From NCBI RefSeq assembly GCF_021347895.1, contig NC_067130.1, forward strand, positions 23,013,492-23,077,491: a stretch of DNA of 64,000 nucleotides, read 5' to 3'. Within the stretch, counting starts at the first letter, position 1. Each line of letters starts with the position of its first letter. Source of the DNA: Acanthochromis polyacanthus (taxonomy: Eukaryota > Chordata > Actinopteri > Pomacentridae). This document shows positions 55,258 to 64,000 of this stretch, in pieces. The notes below the pieces were generated by a model that was not told the origin of the DNA, did not search any database, and saw nothing but the letters and a program-made list of their open reading frames with translations. Both the position numbers and the translations under genes were made by a program.

Positions 55258-55617
55258 CAGTGGCATAGTCGTTAGCACTTTCACTTTGCAGCAAAAAGAT
55301 TCCCGGTTCAAATCCCAGCCTGGGATCTTTCTGCATGGAGTTTGCATGTTCTCCCTGTGCATGTGTGGGTTTTTTCCGGGCACTCCGGCTTCCTCCCACA
55401 GTCCAAAAATATGCTGAGGTTAATTGATTATTCTAAATTGCCCGTAGGTGTGCATGTGAGTGTGATTATCTGTCTGTATATGTAGCCCTGTGACAGACTG
55501 GCGACCTGTCCAGGGTGTCACTTGCCTTCGCCCGAGTCAGCTGAGATAGGCTCCAGCACCCCCCGCGACCCTAATGAGGATAAAGCGGTGTATAGAGAAT
55601 GGATGGATGGATGGATG
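55258..55617 (+). repeat. tRNA-derived SINE, copy 4 (best preserved)
   Basis: Plus orientation: CACAGTGGCATAGTCGTTAG (box A region), GGTTCAAATCCC (box B), TTTGCATGTTCTCCCTGTGC, CCGGCTTCCTCCCACAGTCC, ending in GGATGGATGGATGGATGG. A tail-only fragment of the same family lies at about 56656-56700. Confidence 0.75.
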
Positions 55618-58600
55618 GGTCTCTCTTAGTGGTGGTTTCTTTACAGCACTTCCGCCATTAAAGTCTGATTCACAGTTTCCTCCCAACAACTGATATTGGG
55701 ATGTGTCTTCTACTTGAACTCTGCATTGACATGGCCTATAACCTGAGCTGCTCTTAATTAGTGATTTCTTAGACTGCTAACTCTAATGAAGTTCTGCTCT
55801 GCAGCAGAGGGAACTCCTGCTCTTTCTTTCCCTGAGCAGTCCTCATGAGAGCCAGTTTCATCACAGAGTTTGATGGTTTTGACACTTGAAGAAACTTTCA
55901 GAAAATGTTTTAACCTAACTGAACTTCATGTCTTAAAGTATTAATGGGATGTTTCTTCTCTATACTTAGCTGAGCTATTCTTACCATAACATGAGTCACT
56001 ACTGTGATTGAATACGTATTTTACATATAACAAAACAGATGGTCTCAGATTAAGCAGGCAAGAAATTCCAACAGTTAACTATTGATCAGGCTGACTTGTT
56101 AATTCCAGATCATTCCAGGCATGGATCTGATTAAGAAACTGACAACATTGTGCAGATGTGTCATCAAGGCAGCAAAGTGGCTACTAGGAGGAATTTATAA
56201 TAGATTTCCATGTCTGCAATTTTGTTATACAGTTAAAAAAAAATAAAAATTAAAGAAAAACTCTTAAGTGAGAAAGTGTGTCCACATTTTTGTCTGGCAT
56301 GTTTTTAAGCTTGGCTGTTGTGGAATGGTTGGTGTATGGACTAAAGCACTGTGCACTGAAAAAAAAAAAAGATTTGTGACTATATCATGACATAAATGCT
56401 TCATGATAGTTTGTTTGAGCTTTGACTGAAGCTCTTTTAGTGATGCCATCTCGTTGTGGCTTCATCTTGAGGTGGACAGTTGCCACCAACTGTTTATCTT
56501 GCTGAACAAACTTTTCATGGTTGTGGAACCTTAGTGTATACAAACACACTTTTTTGTGCTTTCTGTACTGTAATGTTTTGGAAATTCAGTTAAATATGCT
56601 ACTTACATTGGTAGCCGGTCAGTTTCTAAAAAGCTCGTCAGACAATTTTACCAGATGATCCGCGACCCTACTGAGGATAAAGGGGTGTATAGAGAATGGA
56701 ATGGATCTGCAATAATTTAACATCAGCTGACATATTGGCCTAGCCAGTTTATCAGAGAGCCGCAGCTGAACGCTGACTTCAACAAACTGGGTATCTCACT
56801 GACACATCTATGAAAACACTTCTTTGAATAGTGCTGCCAGTTATAAACATATTTTTTGGCTGTAAATCTCTTTAGGTTTGGTGACCCCCTTTAATATTAG
56901 CAAGTAATGAATAATGAAAGTTCTAATCTGGGTTGTGTTTACTTCACACCTGTAAATTTCACTTATTTGTGAAATTTTATAGTAGTTTTATTTTTCTGTG
57001 TTCAAAAGTAAAGCGAAAGTTTTTTAGTTTGAATAAAGAAATTTCCATGACTTTATTCTGCCTAGTAAAGAATTCATTACAACATGTAGCACATTTTGAT
57101 CCATTAAAAATGCACAGAATTTAAGCATAATTTAGATACATATAAGTACAAAGTAAAATAATACACACACCTGTTTTTGCCTCTGTTTCGGGCAGTGGTT
57201 CTCAATTTCTCCCTCCACGTCTAAAATGAACATTTATTTTATAGTGTCTGCTTTGTTAGAGGTATATTCAGTATAAAATTTGATAACTGAAATGCCAGTT
57301 AATCAACCATGTTTTTGCACATTACTGTGATCTACTGGAATTTCAGGTGGAGCCATCTGACGTGCCAAGGTAGCAGCAGGCAGTCAAGGTGGGACTAGAG
57401 CACGGAAGAGAGACTTTCCCTCGTATCGTATAACAGCTCTGTGTTCTTTTGTAGAAATAGGGAAAAATAATATCCTTATTTGTTTTTTAAATTACTCATT
57501 ACTCACTTTCCAGCTTAGGAAATGATTGTAGCCTGGGATTTTTTGAATGCACCTTTAAAAATTGGCCTCTGGAGCACATTTGGATTTAGATTTTGGAAGG
57601 CTGTTGTTTTTTTGTTGTTGTTTTTTTTTTACTTTTAAGCCTGAGTCAACTCCTCAGATTGATTCTTGATTACCATTTTAAATGATTCAGCATTTTGGAT
57701 GTTTTTCTTTTGATATTGTTACAGCGGATACCACAATAAGCTCAGAAAGACTGTAGGATGCAAACAGACAGACTGGCCATCTGGCGTAACAGGAGTTTCC
57801 TGCTGAGTTGGTGAACCTGTCATCTGCTAGCGTGCCAAGCCGAATAGTACTGACAGAAAAACACAGGGCTTTGAGCTAGACTGATAGATGGATGCACAAA
57901 ATGTTTCACAGATTCGATTAGATTGATTAGATTAGACTGGCGATATGTGAATAATGGTGGTCAAAATATCTGCAGAAAAATGAGACAGTTAATTGATTGT
58001 TATCATTTTAATAAAAACATTTTTCCAGTACTTGCAGTACCATTGCGGGATTTGCTAGTTCTGATAGTGTAAGTTTTGCTGGTTGAACACACTTATAATT
58101 TCGGCAGCATTTGATCATGACAAAGTCTGATACCAACAGGACCACAGTAATCTGCAAATTCTTTAGAATAGTTGGTTCAAACCAAACATGTTACACCTGG
58201 TAAGGCTAAAGTAGCAGTAGAGAAGTCATCATCTCTTCATGTTTAAATGTTCCCACCATAATTCCAAACCACAGGACAAAAAGCAACTAATCCTCACAGC
58301 CTCACTTTCCAGTGTCACCCAGGAGGACAAGACAGAGCACCTGTGAAAATTACAGAAGCATTACCATTTGTCACAAAAGACATGGCATCCATTCACACAG
58401 TGGGAAAGCTTACCTTTTCCAGGATACTAAAAATAATCAACTCCAAACATGAGTAATCCTCCTGCAAATGATTTACACAACAGGCATTTTCCTGTTTTAC
58501 GTATTGGGTGTTTAGCTGCTTCTCGTGTTTTTCTTCACAATGTCTGCAGTACATAAAAGGCTATTCTTGTGAATGTAGATTTTTGTCATTGCTGTTGTTG

Positions 58601-59339
58601 TTGGTCGTGCACATATACACTGAGTTACTAGAAAAAAATGTGTATATTTTGAGTTTTTCAAATGATAGTTGTGAATCATGTTATGTCTGAGGGGTTTTAA
58701 AGAGGAAATATCTATTGAATCTGTAGATCTTCCATTAGTATAAAAAAACCTAAGGTTAAATTTTTGGGGGGGCTTTATTGCCGAGCTTCATGCACAACAC
58801 TTGTATGCGGTATCCGCCACAACAAACAGATAATTGTCAGTTATCATTGGCCATGGAATGTCATATCAATGCATCTCTTGATGAGATAGATCCACCCACT
58901 CATCCACTGCCCTCATGTTATGTACACCGTCACCTTGATTTGGGTACATTCTGCTTGTAGTGATCTGAGCTGAAAGTGACACACTGAGTATGTGGTGCAT
59001 TAGTCAGAACTGACGCTGCATTCTCGTCATATTTGCATCACTTGCAGAATGACTTGGTCATAGGCTCAAAGCATCTCTTTTAAAGGACACAAATCAGACT
59101 AATGTAAAACTGGGAAACAACACTTGTTGCCTTTTTGTTTGATTCACAATGAGTTCTAGTAATCACAGCTTTTACACCTTTTGCTGAGCATGCATTTGAA
59201 CTCAGATATTGCTGCAAACTGAACATTGCAATAATAGCCTTAAATGAAGAGTCTTCTCCTGACCATAAAATGTGACTCATACATACATCAAAAGATTTTT
59301 TCCATTGGTAGTGTCTACAGATACTGACCCGTACCCGTA
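55618..59339. other. scai intron, mostly unassigned
   Basis: A SINE tail fragment at about 56656-56700. No exon or other named repeat recognised in this 3.7 kb. Confidence 0.5.
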
Positions 59340-59609
59340 GCCTGTGGGCTACGGATACGGCACTTCCCATTTGCCAGACAGATACGGACCCGTACGCGAG
59401 TCTCGCGAGTCAAGAAGCTGCTAACCACTGCAAACTGTTGAAAGGTAAGCAAAGGTTAAGGTTAGGGTTAGTGTTAGGGTCAGGTTTAGGGTCCGAACCT
59501 GTAGTACCGATGCTACGGTCCATACCGCTAGCGTCTACCGGGAGTCACGTGACCAGATCTCGCATATCTGATTGGCAAATGGCAAGTGCCGTATCCGTAG
59601 TCCACAGGC
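59340..59609. mobile_element. inverted-repeat element with telomere-like core
   Basis: 45-bp arms at 59340-59384 and 59565-59609 (GCCTGTGGGCTACGGATACG and inverse, about 4 mismatches). The core holds GGTTAAGGTTAGGGTTAGTG and further TTAGGGT words (59452-59492). A 10-bp-arm hairpin (AATACGTCTG...CAGACGTATT, 59611-59634) abuts on the right. Confidence 0.6.
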
Positions 59610-59904
59610 TAATACGTCTGATCACAGACGTATTAAAAATGACTCTCGAGACACAAACATGTTTTGCACACACTGTTGCTCAGTGAAATCTGGCTGGTAC
59701 AACCGTGTCCGACCAGTAGCGCGAACGCGGAAATGCCCGGCAGCAGCCGACCACGAGAGTTTCGTGTTGCGGTGATGGACTGGCTTGGCTCCGTGCCAGT
59801 GGAAACACAAACTGGTTTTTAGCTCCTGGAGCCAGCGGGTGGAAACACAGTATATGGGTGCGATCAATTCTTCATTTTTAATAATCTCAAACATTGAAAA
59901 AGTA

Positions 59905-59991
59905 AATCAAATTTTCAAAATCATCTGGCGGGCCAGATATTATTCCTGACGGGCAAGTTTTGGCCCGCGGGCCGCCAATTGCCAACCACTG
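59905..59991. mobile_element. hAT terminal fragment
   Basis: Ends GGCCGCCAATTGCCAACCACTG, whose inverse begins CAGTGGTTGGCAATTGGCGG, a hAT-type terminus. The partner end was not found. Confidence 0.5.
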
Positions 59992-60412
59992 GTAGCGCTT
60001 TCAGCCACAGCCGTATGTGCTCCTCATCTTTGGGCGGACGATGTAGATTATATGGTGCTAGGCTTGTCACGATACTAGAATTTCAACTTCGATACCGATA
60101 CCCAGTTCAGTATCGATACTCGATACCATTTCGATACCACACGGAACAAATTAAAGCACAGGCTTTGTACTTTGCTGTAAAAACATTTTTTTTTATTGGG
60201 AAAAACTTCTGTATCATTAATACAATATTTTTTAAAGATGTATGAGGTAGTGCAAAACAAAATAGTACGTCAGCATTTAACCTCAATGACACTGACAACC
60301 CTGAGTGATCTGTTTGCAGCCCTACACAACCCAAACACCAGCTCTGTAAGTCCCAGGACTCGGTTATAAACTGTAAGGTTACTGCCATGTATGAAGTTGC
60401 TGCTCTGCTGGT

Positions 60413-60688
60413 TCAAAGGTCTGTTGTGCATGAAAAGTGTGGTTTTTCTGAAAGCTGATCCATGATGAGTTGTTTTGTTGCATCGTATAATGTAGGCATT
60501 TCAGTGCTCATGAAATGATTACGTGAGGGAAGGTCATACCTAGGATTTAGCTGTTTAAGAAGTTGTTTGAACCCAGATTTCTCTACTGTGTAAATGGGGA
60601 CCATATCCATGCACAAATACTCTGTCACAGCCCTGTTTATTTTTCTTTGCTTTTCGTGACTTTGGATCATAATGTCTTTGCTGGTCAA
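60413..60688 (-). pseudogene. hAT transposase internal remnant
   Basis: Contains AVTEYLCMDMVPIYTVEKSG, FKQLLKQLNPRYDLPSR and LYDATKQLI, the conserved region just before the hAT catalytic domain (family pattern FRxLLxxLxPRYxxPSR). It stops before any catalytic acid. Confidence 0.7.
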
Positions 60689-61009
60689 ACACTGCTGTTA
60701 GCGAAGACTGTTGGTGTTTTACTGTCGCTGCAGCCGGTCGACTCTCTCCACTCTCAGCGCCACTCTGGAGCTATAAGAGAAACATCACACTTAGCAGACG
60801 CAAATACGTTTGTATCTCGTTAAATTAAAGCAGTCAATTAGGATTACTCGGGCTGCGGGCATGCCTGCTAACATTGGCAAAAAGCCCCATGTAACGTTAT
60901 GTTTTGGACTAGCGCTAGCTAGCTAGCTTAGTCGGCTAATGCCCTAGCAACGTTACGTTGCCGTTTAGGATGTAAATACAACTCAGTTCAATCATGATCA
61001 AACGGGAGC

Positions 61010-61246
61010 TTACCTCACGAAATTCCTTAAATAGACTGGGATGTCGGTCTTTAAGGTGCTTGGACAAGTTTGACGTGCTGCTACTCTTGGTCGGCACAAC
61101 TCGGTAGCAGTGTTTGCAGGTTTGTCTACATCCTTTGCCTTTCTGCGTTCATCTGCTTCGTAGGCAAAATACCTCCAAACAGCACTTCTACTCTTTTCCC
61201 TGTCGACCAGGACTGGCTGCGGAGGCTCTGCTGCGACACTTGCCAT
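61010..61246 (-). pseudogene. hAT transposase exon 1 remnant with BED zinc finger
   Basis: ATG at 61246: MASVAAEPPQPVLVDREKS, then AVWRYFAYEADER, the start of a ZBED-like BED finger. After about residue 43 a frameshift occurs; in the next frame the text reads CKHCYRVVPTKSSS and SNLSKHLKDRHP, giving the C-x2-C and H-x4-H zinc ligands. Confidence 0.65.
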
Positions 61247-61989
61247 GGTTATATTTCTTCATTCCATCGTGTTTTGCCGGTAGTAGCCAGACATTAACAA
61301 GCCTGGACATGCGGTGAGTTCGGAGGGGGGAGGAGGGCGCGTGGACTGTAGCGAGAGGAGCAGACCATAGGAGCAGAGTATCGATAGTATCGATACTACG
61401 GCAAGCTAGTATCGTATCTGTTTACAGTGTTTAGGATTGAGTAAGTACTGAAGTATCGATATTTTTGACAAACCTGATGTTCAAAACAGGTTTGTTTCAA
61501 AAACTCTCTCCTCTTGGCCCAGTTATTATGGCAGCCTCGACATCTTGATGAAATAAAATCGCTATCTGGTTAGCTTACACCGCTCATTCCTTTTGTTGAC
61601 AACTGCACTTCCGGTCTGAAGCGGAAATCACAGGACAAAATGCTGTAATATGGCGCCACCCTGGCGAAGCTGCAAAATAAGGTCAATTGCGACAATAAAA
61701 AAGAATGAAATTTGAAGGAGCTACGGCTAGGATTTAGGTATGGTGGCCCGCCGCTGCTGAATGAATGTAGAGCAAACACTGGGATCCGAAGATCAACAGG
61801 ACTCCAAATGAATACACGCAGGCCGGTGAGTGTCGGAGATAGACGGCTGGGACGCATATTTTGACAGACAAAAATTAAGATGTTTTATTTTGATGTTACA
61901 AGATCACCATAATCTTCAAATTTAGAATTAAATTTTAAAAACTAAAACTAAAATAAAAGAAATTTTAATTAAATAGCCTTCTGAATATT

Positions 61990-62089
61990 TATTTTTCAAA
62001 GCTACAGGGAGCCACAAGAGAGGGATGAGAGGGATGAGAGGGATGAAAGTGCCGCATGCGGCTCCGGAGCCGCAGGTTGCCGACCCCTG
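61990..62089. mobile_element. hAT (Charlie-like) terminal fragment
   Basis: Ends GCCGCAGGTTGCCGACCCCTG, the inverse of CAGGGGTCGGCAACCTGCGG, a classic hAT terminus. It contains three tandem GAGAGGGAT units. Confidence 0.6.
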
Positions 62090-62309
62090 GTCTAGACTGT
62101 AAATGTGCTTAATGTACAAAAATGTTGATGCTTTTCCTTGTACATCCCAAATGACCACTGTGAAAAGCCTCCAGACCCAGAGGAACTAAACTGCCATCAA
62201 CTGTATATCTCCAAATATTTGGCTGTTCTTTAATTTGCGAGGCAGTTTTTAAAAATGTTTTGCTCTTGTCACACTGTGGAAACAACATACTTCAGAATTC
62301 AAAAAATTG

Positions 62310-63040
62310 CCCTGGATCTCGGGCTGCGGCGGGGGCGCCGGCCCATGCCGGGTGGCCGTCTGGGGTGGCTGGTTCCCCTGGCGATGTTGACCCTCTGCCT
62401 GGGGGGGCCTCCGGCCCCTGGCGGGGTCGGCGGCCACCGGTCTTGGTCGCCTGGGGCCCGGCCCCGCTGGACGCTGGGGGTCCTGGCCGGGTTCTCCCTC
62501 TGCCCCCTTCCGGGCCGATCCGTGGTCGTCCTTGTGGTTTGGTGGCTCGGATCTCAACTCTGGGATTGCTGCTGGCTCGCCTGGGTCTTGTGGGCTCTTG
62601 GGCCGCTTCTGGCCTTCACAGAGGTCAGAGGTCATAGTTGCATGATCACAGTCACAATTGCACCGTACTCTGCATGTGGACATAGCAACCGTGTTGTCTT
62701 GTGGGGTGTTAAGTTTGTCCTGGTGCCAAAATATCAAAAGACATGTTTCCTCAGTTTGTTTGTTTCACATAGATGATCTGAATAATTACTAGCTGTGTTT
62801 CCTAACAAAACCCCTAGGATGCGTTCGGTGTGTCTTTGTTAAGGTGTACTAGCTTGTTGTCTGTTGTGTTGGTTTCAGTTGAAAGATAATTGTATTCTTG
62901 CACTCTTCCTTTTCTCTTCACTATCCCCCCTTGTTGTTCCCCCCCCCCCCCCCCCTCTTCTCGTTTCTCTCTTCCTGCCTTTCCCCTGTCAGGTCCAGCA
63001 AACTTATGTATATTTAACTAATCAACAAGTATTCAAACTA
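62310..63040. repeat. GC-rich retroelement-like fragment
   Basis: 62310-62610 is extremely GC-rich, like the islands at 14.4-14.7 and 16.6-17.0 kb. AT-rich sequence follows, then a C-run (62940) and CTCTTCCTGCCTTTCCCCTG. The long ORFs on both strands are composition effects. Confidence 0.45.
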
Positions 63041-63204
63041 AATAAATTACTGTACAGTATCAAGGGGAGTCTTATACTTATAAACTCCCCTTGGAAAAGC
63101 AAACTTGTATGGCACAATGCAGCAGCCAGATCCCCATTCTGCCTGCTCTGTTGCCAGACAGGACAAAAAAAAAAAAAAGAAAAAAAAGAAAGAGTTCACC
63201 TGGA

Positions 63205-63724
63205 CCTGGGACTTCGAAAACGCCAGTAAGTCTGTTTCTCTTTGTACGTATTAGTATATAATATTTTTCCACACAGAACCTTGTGACGTTAAAATGACTT
63301 TAGGCTTCATATTATGCTAATTTATCAAACGTGCTAACGTTCTCTAAGCTAGCTAATGCATAATCAAGGATTTAGCCCGCAAAATCAAGGTTTTTTACTC
63401 GCAGAATCAAGGATTTTTGCCTGCGTTTTTTCTGGAGGGGCTAAGTTGTGGCGAAATAATATTTAAGTTATTTAATAAATATATTGAATAATAATATTAA
63501 TATTTAAGTTGATGAAGAATCTCTCCTGTAAGTGGAAATGTGTCTGTAGAAACGAGTCAAAGCCCTTTTACATTAGCTAGCTTAGAGAATGTTAGCACGT
63601 TTGCTAAATTAGCATAATATGAAGCCTAAAGTGGTTTTAACGCCACAAGGTTCTGTGTAGAAAAATATTATATACTAATACGTACAAAGAGAAACAGAGT
63701 TACTGGCGTTTTCGAAGTCCCAGG
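63205..63724. mobile_element. foldback element, two 154-bp arms
   Basis: The arms at 63205-63358 and 63571-63724 are the same length and about 95% identical inverted copies (CCTGGGACTTCGAAAACGCC ... AAGCTAGCTAATG). The 212-bp loop holds the tip of the 20244-21752 element family (63360-63438). Confidence 0.8.
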
Positions 63725-64000
63725 GCCGGTGTTCAAGATTAACTGGTGTTCCGATCAACTGGTGATAGCAGGGTTTCTGAGACAGATGCTTCGTAGGCGT
63801 GGCTTTTCAGGACCCCTTACCTACTGACCAGGAAATAAACAATGGGACAACTTCGTCTATAAAATGAGATTTCTGCTGTTCTATGCATTTCGGTCTTGAC
63901 AAAATAACTGGAAATAAGAGGCGTTCTCATTTTAAAAGTCATGCGCTGTCAGGCTACATGAAAGAAAAACTACGTCACCGCGGTTGGAACATAGACTGTG
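63725..64000. other. scai intron, end of window
   Basis: Nothing recognised. Confidence 0.5.

Larger units (their letters stand above)
60066..61470 (-). mobile_element. truncated hAT element with BED-finger transposase remnants
   Basis: Left GGCTTGTCACGATACTAGAA and right TATCGATATTTTTGACAAAC are rough inverses, followed or preceded by repeated TATCGATACT words, a layout common to one teleost hAT family. Inside, on the minus strand, are two coding remnants (61010-61246 and 60413-60688). No clear 8-bp target duplication. Confidence 0.55.

Noticed and set aside
62249..62776. ORFs of 125-173 codons on both strands
   Set aside because: GC-rich repeat fragment; no start context, domain or conservation signal.

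Overview
This is a piece of vertebrate nuclear genome, almost certainly from a ray-finned (teleost) fish. The host genes have spliced exons with GT/AG borders and long introns. The rest is dense with the Tc1/mariner elements, hAT and TTAA MITEs, tRNA-type SINEs and LINE tails typical of teleosts. The adjacent genes ppp6c and scai are also neighbours in human chromosome 9q33.

Host genes. (1) A stromelysin-3-like matrix metalloproteinase (mmp11) lies on the minus strand. Exon 1 (signal peptide, 24140-24247), exon 2 (cysteine switch and furin site, 9584-9867) and exon 3 (start of the catalytic domain, 3988-4131) are present; the rest lies beyond the left edge. (2) ppp6c, the catalytic subunit of protein phosphatase 6, lies on the plus strand. 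It is complete in seven coding exons (27167-35748) that join to 305 codons, the expected length. (3) scai lies on the plus strand. A probable 5' non-coding exon ends at 40122 and the first coding exon is 42413-42537. No later exon was recognised, so its next intron seems to run past the right edge. mmp11 and ppp6c are head to head, with starts 2.9 kb apart; ppp6c and scai are in tandem.

Mobile DNA. The mmp11 introns hold a nested three-layer insertion at 13.7-17.2 kb (MITE, then GC-rich retroelement, then Tc1), a hAT-like element with another element inside it (20.2-21.8 kb), LINE reverse transcriptase relics and SINEs. ppp6c intron 5 holds a 503-bp TTAA foldback MITE, an intact 1635-bp Tc1 element and a mini-Tc1. 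The scai intron holds two more copies of the same Tc1, another intact Tc1 family (51.1-52.7 kb), two decayed ones, several inverted-repeat elements and hAT fragments.

The most unusual signal is a pair of about 570-bp elements (1880-2448 and 44784-45357). Both have TARCCT...AGGYTA ends and perfect 9-bp target duplications. Both carry the first exon-like part of a RecQ-type helicase with its Walker A motif, fused to the element's end. They look like deletion derivatives of a larger transposon family that encodes, or once captured, a RecQ helicase. There is no bacterial or phage gene, operon, CRISPR array, rRNA or tRNA gene here.
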